Source of the DNA: CAZVYN01 sp964631125
GTDB lineage: Bacteria; Eisenbacteria; RBG-16-71-46; CAIMUX01
Length of the DNA stretch: 64,000 nucleotides
Direction: 5' to 3'
Assembly (NCBI GenBank): GCA_964631125.1
Contig: CAZVYN010000009.1
Span: 14,761-78,760, forward strand
Position numbers and translations under genes: made by a program. Below are positions 1 through 11,277 of this stretch, in pieces. How positions within the stretch are numbered: position 1 is the stretch's first letter; each line of letters starts with the position of its first letter. Under the pieces are notes generated by a model. That model was not told the DNA's origin. It was given only the letters and a program-made list of their open reading frames with translations, and searched no databases.

Positions 1-2412
<2,412 letters not shown>

Positions 2413-2452
2413 GCCAGAGCCCCCTACCCCTAGTCAAAGGAAGGCCGGCAGT

Positions 2453-3982
2453 CTATCCAGCCGGTCGTCGCGACCGCAACGGGCGCGCGCGCCAGGCGTG
2501 CAGGACACTGAGCAGACCCACGGCCGCGAAGCCGAGCGCGTTGAGCGCGAGCAACGGAAGCGCCGCCCAGCGCTCTTCCCTCGCATAGAGCACCAGCGTG
2601 ACGATTCCGTAGGCGGCTAGCAGCAGCTCGAGCACCGGGGCGAGTCCCACCCCGACGCGGTAGGTGCGCCGCGGCGAGAGTGCGCCGGGCCGCGCGTCGA
2701 TGACGCCGTACTTCGGCGTCCGGATGAAGTCGCCGCCTCGACCGAAGAGCCCCTCGACCACCGCTCTCGTGTTGCTCACGGCGATGCCGATGCCGAGCGC
2801 GACCAGCGCCGGCAAGATCATCACGCGAGAACGCCAATCGGGATAGGTCGCGCGTTGCGACTGGAAGTAGAGGATCGACGGACTGAGCGCGGAGATGACC
2901 AAGAAGGCCCCGGTCGCGTAGAAGACATACTCCGACGCTCGGAGCTGCGACAGCACGGTGAGCGCGGGCCAGGCCAACAACGCGACGATCAAGATGAGCG
3001 GATGAATGAGGTAGTGCGTCAGATGGAGCAGCGCCTCCGTCTTGACCAGCCAGGACCGCTGCGAACGGAAGACCTGAGGCAGCAGCTTGCGGGCCACCTG
3101 GATGCTCCCCTTGGCCCACCGATGCTGTTGCGACTTCAGCCCGTTGATGTCCACCGGCAGTTCCGACGGCGCCACCACGTCGCCGAGGTACTCCATGCGC
3201 CAACCCCTCAGTTGAGCGCGGTAGGAGAGATCGAGATCCTCGGTCAACGTGTCGGCCTGCCATCCGCCGGCATCGTCGATCGCGGCGCGACGCCAGACGC
3301 CGGCCGTCCCGTTGAAGTTCATGAAGAGTCCGTGCCAGGTGCGCGCGGACTGTTCGACCACGAAGTGCCCGTCGATGCCCACGGCCTGCGCCGCGGTCAG
3401 CAGCGAGTAGCTCTGATTCAAGTGTCCCCACCTCGTCTGGACCATCGCGACCGTCGGGTCGAGCACGAGGAAGGGGACCGTTCGCCTCAAGAAGTCTTTC
3501 GGCGGGATGAAGTCGGCGTCGAAGACCGCGATGAACTCACCGCTCGCCGACCCGAGTCCGTGAGCCAGCGCGCCTGCCTTGAAGCCGCGCCGGTCGGTCC
3601 GTCGGATCTGCTCGATCCGGTGTCCCGCCGCGCGGAGTCGATCGACCACGCGCGCGACGATCGCCTCGGTCTCGTCCGTCGAGTCGTCCAGCACCTGGAT
3701 CTCGTGTCGATCGAGCGGATAGTCGATGGAGGCCGCGGCCGAGAGCAGCCGCTCGGCGACGAAACGCTCGTTGTAGATCGGGAGTTGGGTCGTCACGACC
3801 GGGAGATCGTCCTCTCCGTGCGTGCGCCAGAACGTATCCAGCCGCTCGCGACGCGCGCTCCGCGCCGCGGTGCGATGTCTGAAGTAGAGCCCGAGCATGA
3901 CGTAGGCATTGAGCCCGTAGAGGAAGAGCGCGAAGGATGCGAGGGCGTAGACCGCCAGGAGGACGGATCCGAATGGCGTCAT
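2453..3982 (-). CDS. Processive family 2 glycosyltransferase, membrane-bound
   Basis: A 509-residue GT2 enzyme of the cellulose-synthase/CslA-like type. It begins with a membrane helix (about residues 5-30). The catalytic domain follows, with the nucleotide-sugar motifs DDSTDETE and DADF, then TEDLDLSYR (the acceptor-side TED) and QQHRWAKG, the Q-x-x-R-W signature of processive beta-glycosyltransferases. Several hydrophobic segments follow from about residue 310 to the end, as expected for a translocating synthase. The substrate is not readable from the sequence; glucose or mannose donors are typical of the family. It is divergent from cca and lies just upstream of leuS on the same strand. 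No chain-length or hydrolase partner is adjacent. Confidence 0.85.
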   Translation of the reverse strand: MTPFGSVLLAVYALASFALFLYGLNAYVMLGLYFRHRTAARSARRERLDTFWRTHGEDDLPVVTTQLPIYNERFVAERLLSAAASIDYPLDRHEIQVLDDSTDETEAIVARVVDRLRAAGHRIEQIRRTDRRGFKAGALAHGLGSASGEFIAVFDADFIPPKDFLRRTVPFLVLDPTVAMVQTRWGHLNQSYSLLTAAQAVGIDGHFVVEQSARTWHGLFMNFNGTAGVWRRAAIDDAGGWQADTLTEDLDLSYRAQLRGWRMEYLGDVVAPSELPVDINGLKSQQHRWAKGSIQVARKLLPQVFRSQRSWLVKTEALLHLTHYLIHPLILIVALLAWPALTVLSQLRASEYVFYATGAFLVISALSPSILYFQSQRATYPDWRSRVMILPALVALGIGIAVSNTRAVVEGLFGRGGDFIRTPKYGVIDARPGALSPRRTYRVGVGLAPVLELLLAAYGIVTLVLYAREERWAALPLLALNALGFAAVGLLSVLHAWRARPLRSRRPAG

Positions 3983-4098
3983 GGCTCGGGGAATCTCCGG
4001 GGTAGGTCGAAGCCAGCGGATGATCCCGACCCCGCGCGGACCGAGTCAAGGTAGAATCCCGGCGCTCGCGACGTCCCGCGAGATCCGGAGCGACCCCG

Positions 4099-5496
4099 AT
4101 GCCATCGTCCCCGTCTTCCGCCTCATCCAGCGCACTCGGGGCGCTCGCTACGCTTCGTCTCCCCGCCGGCGCGGAGAGCGTCATCGATGGCATCCGGGAC
4201 GCGGGCGGTCAGGCCTACCTGGTCGGCGGCGCCGTGCGCGACGCGCTCCTCGGTCGCGCGATCCGCGATTGGGACTTCGCGACCGATCTGCCGCCGACGC
4301 GGTTGGCCGAGCTGTTCCGTCGGACGCATCTCGTCGGCGCGCAGTTCGGCACCGTCTTGGTCTCGTTTGACGACGAGACCTATCAGGTCACGACCTTTCG
4401 GCGCGACGGCGTCTATGTCGACTCGCGCCATCCCGAATCGGTCGAGTTCACCGACTCGATCGAAGAAGATCTCACCCGGCGCGACTTCACGATCAATGCA
4501 CTCGCCTATGACCCGCGAGCGCGACGCCTCGTCGATCCGAGCGGCGGTCGGGACGATCTCCAGGCGCGGCGCCTGCGCGCGGTCGGCGATCCGGAAACAC
4601 GATTCAGGGAAGACGGATTGCGCCTGCTTCGCGCCGTTCGCCTCGCCTCTCAGTTGGAGTTCGAGATCGACCTGGCGACGCTCCGCGCGCTTGTCCTCTG
4701 CGCGCCCGGCATCAGTCGCATCTCCCCGGAGCGCGTCCGTGAGGAGTTGACGAAGCTGCTCGAACTACCCCGGCCGTCGTCCGGACTGCTCCTGCTCTTG
4801 GAGACCGGCTTGCTCCGGCGTGTTCTCCCCGAACTGGATGGCTGCTATGGCGTGACCCAGAATCCCCACCACGCCTACGACGTCTTCTTCCACTCGCTCG
4901 CCGCCGTCGACCGATCGCCGGCCGATCGCCCGGTCGTGCGGTTGGCCGCGCTCTACCACGACATCGGCAAGCCGGTCAGTCGAGTGGTGAGCGAGGAGAC
5001 CGCCACGTTCTACGGCCATCAATTCGACGGCGAACGGCTGGCCGATGCGCTCATGCGACGGTTGCGCTACCCGACGGACGAGCGCACCCGCGTGGCGCAC
5101 CTGGTGCGGCATCACATGTTCCACTACATGCCGGAGTGGACCGACGGCGCGGTCCGTCGGTTCCTGCGCCAGATCGGACCGGAGAACCTGAGCGACCTGG
5201 TCGGGATGCGCGCCGCCGACACGCTCGGCAACGGCCTGCGGCGGCGATTGGCGCCCGAGGTAGAAGAACTCCAACGGCGTTGCGCTCGGGTCTTGGAGCA
5301 GGAGAACGCGCTCTCCGTCCGCGACCTCGCCGTCGGCGGCGCCGATCTCATGCGCGAACTAGATCTCGCGCCCGGGCCGATCATCGGGCGGTTGCTCCAT
5401 CATCTGTTGGAGCTGGTCCTGGAGGAGCCGGAGTTGAACACGCGCGACGCGTTGCTCGGCGAGGCGCGGAAAGCGCTACCGGGGACTTCGACGTGA
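4099..5496 (+). CDS. cca: CCA tRNA nucleotidyltransferase (poly(A) polymerase family, with HD domain)
   Basis: Adds or repairs the 3' CCA end of tRNAs. The 465-residue protein has the class II nucleotidyltransferase head: LVGGAVRDALLG (residues 41-52), the metal-binding aspartates of DWD (57-59), and the RRDFTINALAYD block. An HD domain begins with YHDIGKP (His287, Asp288). A CGGAG sequence lies about 11 bases upstream of the ATG. Three of the five tRNA genes in this window clearly encode CCA and tRNA-Leu does not, so an enzyme of this kind is needed. Poly(A) polymerase activity cannot be excluded from sequence alone. Confidence 0.92.
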   Translation: MPSSPSSASSSALGALATLRLPAGAESVIDGIRDAGGQAYLVGGAVRDALLGRAIRDWDFATDLPPTRLAELFRRTHLVGAQFGTVLVSFDDETYQVTTFRRDGVYVDSRHPESVEFTDSIEEDLTRRDFTINALAYDPRARRLVDPSGGRDDLQARRLRAVGDPETRFREDGLRLLRAVRLASQLEFEIDLATLRALVLCAPGISRISPERVREELTKLLELPRPSSGLLLLLETGLLRRVLPELDGCYGVTQNPHHAYDVFFHSLAAVDRSPADRPVVRLAALYHDIGKPVSRVVSEETATFYGHQFDGERLADALMRRLRYPTDERTRVAHLVRHHMFHYMPEWTDGAVRRFLRQIGPENLSDLVGMRAADTLGNGLRRRLAPEVEELQRRCARVLEQENALSVRDLAVGGADLMRELDLAPGPIIGRLLHHLLELVLEEPELNTRDALLGEARKALPGTST

Positions 5497-5539
5497 GACT
5501 GCGGCCGGCGCCGACCGAGCGCGAGCGGTCGCGGCTCGC

Positions 5540-6259
5540 CTAGGGTCGAGGCCCGAAGAATTCGCGCGGCCCGAACGACAGGGCTTCATCGCTGAGGAAC
5601 GCCTCCCCGTACTTCACGCCGATGCGCAGCCCATGGTAGGCGCGAAGCGTGTCGAGCATCTCCTGGATCGGATTGTCTCGCCGTTGGATCGACATCTGCG
5701 TGCCATACGACGCGATGGCCGCGTGCACCCGATCGATGTACGGCGTGACATCGACGACGATCGTCGGAAGTCGGTCCTTCGGGACCATGAAATAGTAGAG
5801 CGATTGCACTTCGTGGCGCAGCAGCTCGGGCAGCAGGTTCTTGAAGCGGGAGAGCTTCACCCCGTCGCGCACGAGCTGTCCGGTCGTGTAGTGGTCGACG
5901 TTGGCGCTGCCGTCCATGTGCCCGAACGGATTGGTGTGGTACGGGGCGAAGACGACCCGCGGGCGGTAGGTGCGCACGACGCGGACGATCTTCAGGCGAC
6001 TCTCGGTGTCGTTCGTCACCGCGGTGTCGGGCAGATCGAGGAGCAGCCCTTGCGAACCCATGACCGCGTTGGCCGCCGCGAACTCGCGCTGGCGCGTCTC
6101 GGCGTCGCCGTATGTGCCCTTCTCCCCGCGCGTCACGCTGACGTTGAGCACGCGAGCGCCCGACTCCACGAGGCGAATGACCGTGCCCGCCATCGTCATC
6201 TCCACGTCGTCGGGATGCGGGCCGATGATCGCGACGTCGAACGTTCCTTCCGGGGTCAT
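5540..6259 (-). CDS. PIG-L / LmbE-family N-deacetylase (BshB1-like)
   Basis: A 239-residue zinc-dependent N-acetylglucosamine-type deacetylase. The N-terminal GPHPDDVEM carries the zinc-binding HPDD motif, followed by TRGEKGTYGDAETRQREFAAAN, typical of the BshB1/MshB group. Later HxxxH-type histidines occur in HTNPFGHMD and NVDHY. Closest in layout to BshB1, which deacetylates GlcNAc-malate in bacillithiol synthesis, but no bshA or bshC is nearby, so the substrate is open. GAGGAGCAAGC precedes the ATG and fixes the start. A pair of 17-base direct repeats lies just upstream, between this gene and the helicase gene. Confidence 0.8.
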   Translation of the reverse strand: MTPEGTFDVAIIGPHPDDVEMTMAGTVIRLVESGARVLNVSVTRGEKGTYGDAETRQREFAAANAVMGSQGLLLDLPDTAVTNDTESRLKIVRVVRTYRPRVVFAPYHTNPFGHMDGSANVDHYTTGQLVRDGVKLSRFKNLLPELLRHEVQSLYYFMVPKDRLPTIVVDVTPYIDRVHAAIASYGTQMSIQRRDNPIQEMLDTLRAYHGLRIGVKYGEAFLSDEALSFGPREFFGPRP

Positions 6260-6273
6260 GCTTGCTCCTCTTG

Positions 6274-6307
6274 GCTCAGGGATCGCGCTTGCTCAGGGAT
6301 CGCGCTC
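6274..6307. repeat. Two tandem 17-bp direct repeats
   Basis: The unit GCTCAGGGATCGCGCTT occurs at 6274-6290 and again at 6291-6307 with one change at the last base. It lies 31 bases beyond the helicase stop codon and just upstream of the PIG-L start. Confidence 0.85.
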
Positions 6308-6338
6308 GCCGAAACAGGCGGCAGTATACGTCGCGGAC

Positions 6339-9062
6339 TCAGGCCGACGGGGAGTCGGATCGCCGAACGAACCCGCGCGCGGAAGCGGTCGACTCCAGTC
6401 GGTCGATCTGCGCGACGAGCTTGCGCCTCAGATCCACCGGCAGCGGCTTGAGGACGCGCGGGGGCGGAGCCGCCTCCGCCTTCGCCTCGCCCACCGTCAC
6501 GGGCGCCGCCGCGCGAGTCTTCCGCCACGGCGCGCCGGTCTTGGCCCCTTCGCTCGCCGCCGCCGCGGCCTCGTCCACCACCACCCGCGCCGCCACCAAC
6601 CTCTCGGCGCGCAAGCGACGCGGGCCGGCCAGCGGCACGCGCGGTTCGTAGTCGGGCAGCCCGAGCATCGCGTGCAGCAGGATGAGCGACGCCTCCTTGT
6701 CGGGAATGCGCCCCTTCATCGACGCGTCCGGATCTTGCTGGAAGTGAGGCGCGAGCGGCGATCCGACACAGGTCGGGCAGCCCTCCTCGCAGCCGCAGCC
6801 GGCGATCAACCGCAGCGCGTGCGGGAGGATCTCCTCGAAACGGTGATAGGCGCGCTGCGCGTAGCCGAGGCCGCCCGGATACTTGTCGTAGACGTAGAGC
6901 GTCGGTCCCTTCGTCTCGCGCATGTCGACGACCGTCCCCAGATCGTGCGGGTCGCACATCGTGTGCAGTGAGACGACCGAGGTGAGCACGTTGGCGATGC
7001 CGACCAGCCCGTCGGCCGGCACGCGTCCGTGGTCGAGCGCCTTGCGCATCGCCGCCACCGACGGCGTCACCCAGAGCCCGGTCGTATGCAGCGTCGTGTG
7101 GGGCAGATCGATCTGGCCGAAGCCGAGCGAATCGCGCCCGCCGAACTGCACCTTCTTGAACATCGTCACCTTCTCGTGCACCGCGCATTCCCCGAAGAAC
7201 AGATCAGCGTGCTGCAGCCGACGTTCGAGCTCGGGCGCCTCCGCGTCGATGTGGCTGTCCGAGACCGCCTGCGTGTAGTAGTCGAGATCGGCGCGGTGGA
7301 CGTAGGCCACCTTCTCGGTCAGGTCCAGCCGATCGACGAAGAAGGTCTCCCCTTCCTGCATGTAGACCGCCTGCGGGTGGACCTGCGAAAACGCCGACAT
7401 CTCGTCGATCGTCCCCATGACGCGGTTCTGCGGACCGCTCGCGTCCAGGATCGTGTAGATGTTCTCCCCTGCGTTGCGCAGAGAAAAGCTGGCCGCGGGA
7501 TGATCCCCACGCGCGTAGAACCAGCGTCCCTTGACCTCGCGCAGAACCTGTCGCTCTTGCAGCAGATCGAGGATGGCGGGCGCGTACTCGCCGAAGGTCT
7601 GTTCCTCCGCCCGCGCGACCGGGATCTCCAGCGCGGCGCAGCGCAGGTGGTTCAAGAGCAGGTGCGGGTTGGTCGGATCGCAGACCGCGTGCTCCGGCGT
7701 CCGGCCGAAGAAATAACCCGGATTCGCCATGAGGTATTGATCGATCGGCGCGTCGTGCGCCACCAACAAAGCGGCCGACTCCGCCTGCCTCCGTCCCGCC
7801 CGCCCCGCCTGCTGCCAGGTCGAGGCGATCGTCCCTGGATAGCCGACCAGGATCGCCACGTCGAGCCCGCCGACATCGACACCGAGCTCGAGCGCGTTGG
7901 TCGAGATCACCCCGAGCAGTTCGCCCGCGAAGAGCTGCGCTTCGATCTTGCGGCGCTCCGCCGGCAGATACCCGGCGCGGTAGGAGCGGATCTTCGCGGC
8001 CAGCCCGCCGCCGTCGCGCCGCAGATCCTCTTGGCAATACCGCAGCAACACTTCGGTCAGGAGCCGCGCCTTGACGAAGGCGATGACCTGATACCCATCG
8101 CGCACCAACTCGACGAGCAGCTCCTTCGCCTCCAGGTTGCTGCTCCGTCGCTCCAATCCCGTCTTTCCCACTCGCGGCGGATTCCAGAAGAAGAAGTGCT
8201 TCTCGCCGCGCGGCGCCCCGTCCTCTTCGACGACCGAGAACTCCTTCGTCGTCAACCGCGCCGCCAGTTCGCCCGGATTGGCGATCGTGGCCGACGCGCA
8301 GATCCAGCGCGGCTCTGCTCGATAGTGGCGACAAATTCGTTCGAGCCGCCGAAACACGTTCGCGACGTGCGAACCGAAGATCCCGCGGTAGACATGGATC
8401 TCGTCGATCACGATGAACTGCAGCCGCGTGAAGAACTCGGCCCAGCGCGAGTGGTGCGGCAGGATCCCCGAGTGCAGCATGTCCGGGTTGGTCAGGACGA
8501 GATTGGCTTCATCTCGCAGTCGACTCCGCGAGGTCGGCGGCGTATCTCCGTCGTACGTACCTGCGATGAAATCGAGCGCGGCGAAACCACTCGGCCCGTC
8601 ACCGCTCGACACGATGCGCGACTGCGCGCTCTTCTTGCGCCGTCCGCGCGCATCGATGGAAGCACCGGGCGGCAACCAACGCTCCAGCCCCTTGAGTTGG
8701 TCCTGCGCCAGTGCCTTGGTCGGGAAGAGATAGAGAGCGCGCGCCTCGGAGTCCTCCGTCAGCCGCTCCAAGACCGGCAGGTTGTAGCACAGGCTCTTGC
8801 CCGACGCCGTGCCCGTCACCACGACGAGATTCTCTCCGGCGCGCACGCGATCGAGCGCGGCCGCCTGATGCAGGTAGAGCCGCTCGATCCCCATGCGCGC
8901 GAGTCCCTCCTGCAGCGCGGATGGGAGCGGCGCCTGCGGGTCGGCGCAGCGGGCGGCGCGAGCGGCCAGCGTCTCGCGGTGGACGATCGGATCGTCGCGC
9001 AGCGCGAGTCCCTCGATTCGCCTGCGCAATGCCTGCGGATCAGCCGCGCGGTGAGAACTCAT
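6339..9062 (-). CDS. mrfA: MrfA/YprA-like DEAD/DEAH-box helicase with C-terminal Cys cluster
   Basis: A 907-residue superfamily 2 helicase. Motif I is TGTASGKS (Lys89), motif II is DEIH (220-223), motif III is SATIANPGE, and motif VI is QQAGRAGRR. The C-terminal region matches the DUF1998 type, with the metal-binding cluster CGCEEGCPTC near residue 760. This layout is that of YprA/MrfA, which in Bacillus subtilis works with the nuclease MrfB in repair of mitomycin C damage. Here a YprB-like nuclease gene lies directly upstream on the same strand. The last 90 or so residues are basic and Ala/Pro-rich, an extension of unknown role. Function in this organism is inferred from the family. Confidence 0.88.
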   Translation of the reverse strand: MSSHRAADPQALRRRIEGLALRDDPIVHRETLAARAARCADPQAPLPSALQEGLARMGIERLYLHQAAALDRVRAGENLVVVTGTASGKSLCYNLPVLERLTEDSEARALYLFPTKALAQDQLKGLERWLPPGASIDARGRRKKSAQSRIVSSGDGPSGFAALDFIAGTYDGDTPPTSRSRLRDEANLVLTNPDMLHSGILPHHSRWAEFFTRLQFIVIDEIHVYRGIFGSHVANVFRRLERICRHYRAEPRWICASATIANPGELAARLTTKEFSVVEEDGAPRGEKHFFFWNPPRVGKTGLERRSSNLEAKELLVELVRDGYQVIAFVKARLLTEVLLRYCQEDLRRDGGGLAAKIRSYRAGYLPAERRKIEAQLFAGELLGVISTNALELGVDVGGLDVAILVGYPGTIASTWQQAGRAGRRQAESAALLVAHDAPIDQYLMANPGYFFGRTPEHAVCDPTNPHLLLNHLRCAALEIPVARAEEQTFGEYAPAILDLLQERQVLREVKGRWFYARGDHPAASFSLRNAGENIYTILDASGPQNRVMGTIDEMSAFSQVHPQAVYMQEGETFFVDRLDLTEKVAYVHRADLDYYTQAVSDSHIDAEAPELERRLQHADLFFGECAVHEKVTMFKKVQFGGRDSLGFGQIDLPHTTLHTTGLWVTPSVAAMRKALDHGRVPADGLVGIANVLTSVVSLHTMCDPHDLGTVVDMRETKGPTLYVYDKYPGGLGYAQRAYHRFEEILPHALRLIAGCGCEEGCPTCVGSPLAPHFQQDPDASMKGRIPDKEASLILLHAMLGLPDYEPRVPLAGPRRLRAERLVAARVVVDEAAAAASEGAKTGAPWRKTRAAAPVTVGEAKAEAAPPPRVLKPLPVDLRRKLVAQIDRLESTASARGFVRRSDSPSA

Positions 9063-9110
9063 GGCGCGGCATCATACCGATCACTTGTACGGTTGACCAG
9101 GCCCGGGGCC

Positions 9111-9152
9111 GACCGGCTAGGAGACCGGCTGCGGGACCCGCTAGGAGACCGG
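9111..9152. repeat. Two imperfect 18-bp repeats spanning the nuclease stop codon
   Basis: GACCGGCTAGGAGACCGG at 9111-9128 and GACCCGCTAGGAGACCGG at 9135-9152 differ at one position and are separated by 6 bases. The stop codon of the YprB-like gene (9141-9143) lies inside the second copy. Confidence 0.85.
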
Positions 9153-9803
9153 AGCGTCCGGTTCTTCGATGTGAGCCCAGAGCCGAGCGAGCGTCACGAG
9201 ATCGTCCCGGTTGTGCGCGAGGATCCGCGCCATCGTCGACGGCTCGCCGGTGCGGACGAAGGCGTGGTAGGCGGGCGGGATCTCTGCCCCGTCGATGTCG
9301 TCGAACCGGTGCTGGCCGAAGACCCTTCCTTCGAGCGTCTTCAGCCGACAATTGGGGAGCACGCCGCGGTACAGCTTCCGCGCCGGAAAGAGCAGGTCCA
9401 GATGCTCGCTCGGCTCCGGTAGCCGCACCCCATAGTAAGCAGCGCGTTGCCGCAAGGACGGCAGGTCGAAGCTCTTCCCGTTGAAGCTCACCCAGCACGG
9501 CCGCGTTCGCGCTTCACGGGCGAATGCGCCGAGGACGTTCTCCTCTTCAGTGTAGTCGCGCGCGAGGAGCTGCACGACTTCATAGCCTCGTCCGTCCTCC
9601 GCCCGCTGCAACATGCCGATGAGGAAGAGCGGCCGCCCGACGAAGCCGAGCGTCTCCAGGTCGAAGAGCAGTCCGTCCGCGCGGAGTCGGTCGACCGGCG
9701 GCGGATCGTCGGGACGCGCGGGATGGATGACGCGCAGGTACCCTTCGTCGGGACGTGCGACGATCGCCTTCGGGAAGTGGTCTCGGATCCAGGAGAAGTT
9801 CAT
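9141..9803 (-). CDS. YprB/MrfB-like RNase H-fold exonuclease
   Basis: A 220-residue DEDDh-type 3'-5' exonuclease domain. The acidic motif is LLFDLETLG, the second block is WVSFNGKSFDLPSL, and the last is HNRDDLVTLARLW, with the His and Asp of the DEDDh set. This is the YprB family, which pairs with the YprA/MrfA helicase. Here it lies 78 bases upstream of that helicase, so they are likely co-transcribed, with the nuclease first. The B. subtilis protein is longer, so this one looks like the nuclease domain alone. The start at 9803 has GAGG about 8 bases upstream; an in-frame ATG at 9836 is the alternative. It is divergent from the acylphosphatase gene. Confidence 0.85.
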   Translation of the reverse strand: MNFSWIRDHFPKAIVARPDEGYLRVIHPARPDDPPPVDRLRADGLLFDLETLGFVGRPLFLIGMLQRAEDGRGYEVVQLLARDYTEEENVLGAFAREARTRPCWVSFNGKSFDLPSLRQRAAYYGVRLPEPSEHLDLLFPARKLYRGVLPNCRLKTLEGRVFGQHRFDDIDGAEIPPAYHAFVRTGEPSTMARILAHNRDDLVTLARLWAHIEEPDAPVS

Positions 9804-9900
9804 CGGGGACGCCTCGGCTCGGGATGTGAGCGCCATGGTATAGCATTCGTCGTCAGGTCCGTCGGCCTCGCGCCGTCCTTCGTGAGATCGGAGAGGCAGC

Positions 9901-10209
9901 TTGAGTGAGCGCGCGAGACTCCAGGCCCGAGTTTGCGGCCGGGTCCAAGGGGTCGGATACCGCGTGTTCGCGCGGGATGCGGCGCGCGCGGAGCGGCTTG
10001 ATGGGTGGGTGCGCAACACCCCCGATGGCTCCGTCGAACTTGCGGCCGAAGGCGCCCGCGAGGCGTTAGAGCGCTTCGTCGAGAAGTTACGGGCCGGGCC
10101 CCCTTCTTCACGCGTGACCGCAGTCGAGACGAGTTGGGATCGACTCGACGCTTCCGCCGGCGCCGCGCCGGGCCGGGTCCAGGGACGCGGCTTCATCATC
10201 ACTGGCTAG
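9901..10209 (+). CDS. acyP: Acylphosphatase
   Basis: A 102-residue protein of normal family size that hydrolyses acyl phosphates. It carries the signature GRVQGVGYRVFARDAA with the phosphate-binding arginine, and the catalytic-Asn block GWVRNTPDGSVE. It starts at TTG: GGAGAGG lies 5 bases upstream and no ATG or GTG fits the frame. It lies 80 bases upstream of a TrmH-family methyltransferase gene on the same strand. Confidence 0.93.
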   Translation: MSERARLQARVCGRVQGVGYRVFARDAARAERLDGWVRNTPDGSVELAAEGAREALERFVEKLRAGPPSSRVTAVETSWDRLDASAGAAPGRVQGRGFIITG

Positions 10210-10289
10210 TGTCATCCCCGGCCTGCTCGCCGCACGGTCCTCCTTCGCTCTCACCCGGCCCGGCTCGCTCTGGTAGTCTCCCCAGGCGC

Positions 10290-11126
10290 ATGAACGACGC
10301 ACTCCAACCCGAACTGTTGCCGACGATCACATCGGTCCAGAACCGCCAGGTGTCGAAGGTGCGCCGCTGGCTGGCGCGCCCCCGGGATGCGCGGCGCGAC
10401 GGCGTTCTCGTCGCCGACGGCGTCCATCTGGTTCACGAAGCGTTCCTCGCCGGCCTCCCCTGCCACGCGCTCTTCGTCCAAGAGGGAAGTCGATCCCCCG
10501 AGGTCATCGCGCTGCGCCGAGACGCCGAGGCGCGAAGGATCCAACCCTACACGGCTTCGCCCCATGTCTTTCGCGCTCTCTCGCCGGCGGAGGCGCCCCA
10601 AGGGATCGTGGGAGTGTTCGAGCGCCCGAAGTGGGACCGCGCCGTTGTCTGGCAAGCGCTCGAGCGTGGCGGCGGCGGCCACGTCGCCATCACGCATGGG
10701 CTCCAGGATCCGGTCAACCTCGGCTCGATCCTCCGCAGCGCCAAGGCCGCGGGCATCCGCGCGTTGATCACGAGCGGCGAGACGACCGATCCCTTCCACC
10801 ACCGCGCGGTGCGCGCCGCGATGGGAGCGTCGTTCTCCTTCCCCATCCTGATCGAGGAGCCGTTCGGTCCGCTCCTCGGCACGCTGAGCAATCTCGGTCT
10901 GCACAGCGTCGGGCTCGGCCCGCGCGCGCCGCTCGAACTGAGCGAGCTACCGACGAACCAACGCTACGCGTTCGTCTTCGGCGGCGAAGGACCCGGCATT
11001 CCCGCGACGCTCCTGGAGCGGTGCGAACTCCACGCCAAGATCCCGATGGCGGAGGGAATCGAGTCGCTCGGCGTGGCGGCGGCGGCTGCCGTCGTCTTCT
11101 TCCACTTCGCGCTTCGCGCGCGCTAG
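10290..11126 (+). CDS. TrmH/SpoU-family RNA 2'-O-ribose methyltransferase
   Basis: A 278-residue SPOUT methyltransferase that modifies rRNA or tRNA ribose using SAM. The N-terminal part (NRQVSKVRRWL, about residues 15-90) is the RNA-binding substrate domain found in RlmB/TsnR-like enzymes. The knot domain has motif 1 DPVNLGSILRSAKAAG, motif 2 FVFGGEGPGIP and motif 3 IPMAEGIESLGVA. Motif 3 has Gly where the family usually has Asn (SLNV). The ATG at 10290 is the first codon that gives the domain intact; the ribosome binding site is weak. The target nucleotide cannot be told from sequence. Hairpins at 11162-11180 and 11245-11273 lie downstream. Confidence 0.88.
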   Translation: MNDALQPELLPTITSVQNRQVSKVRRWLARPRDARRDGVLVADGVHLVHEAFLAGLPCHALFVQEGSRSPEVIALRRDAEARRIQPYTASPHVFRALSPAEAPQGIVGVFERPKWDRAVVWQALERGGGGHVAITHGLQDPVNLGSILRSAKAAGIRALITSGETTDPFHHRAVRAAMGASFSFPILIEEPFGPLLGTLSNLGLHSVGLGPRAPLELSELPTNQRYAFVFGGEGPGIPATLLERCELHAKIPMAEGIESLGVAAAAAVVFFHFALRAR

Positions 11127-11161
11127 CCGCGAACGAAACGGACTAGCAGAAAAGAGCCCCA

Positions 11162-11180
11162 GACTTCTCGGGGAGAAGTC
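11162..11180 (+). terminator. Hairpin downstream of the TrmH-family gene
   Basis: GACTTCTC (11162-11169) pairs with GAGAAGTC (11173-11180) across a 3-base loop. An outer CCC/GGG pair could extend the stem past one mismatch. No T-run follows, so termination is only suggested. Confidence 0.45.
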
Positions 11181-11244
11181 CGGGTCTCAGGTGGAGAGGC
11201 CCTGTCAGGGCTCCAAGGTCATCTCGAAGGGCGTTGACGGATGC

Positions 11245-11273
11245 GACGGGGCCGTGCTTTGCACGGCCCCGTC
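11245..11273. terminator. Perfect 13-bp hairpin between convergent genes
   Basis: GACGGGGCCGTGC (11245-11257), loop TTT, then GCACGGCCCCGTC (11261-11273). It lies 4 bases past the stop codon of the minus-strand gene at 11278 and 118 bases past the plus-strand methyltransferase gene, so it can serve both. There is no clear U-tract on either side. Confidence 0.7.
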
Positions 11274-11277
11274 CGCT

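Noticed and set aside
2855..4054. Plus-strand frame opposite the GT2 gene
   Set aside because: Antisense shadow with no family match and no ribosome binding site.
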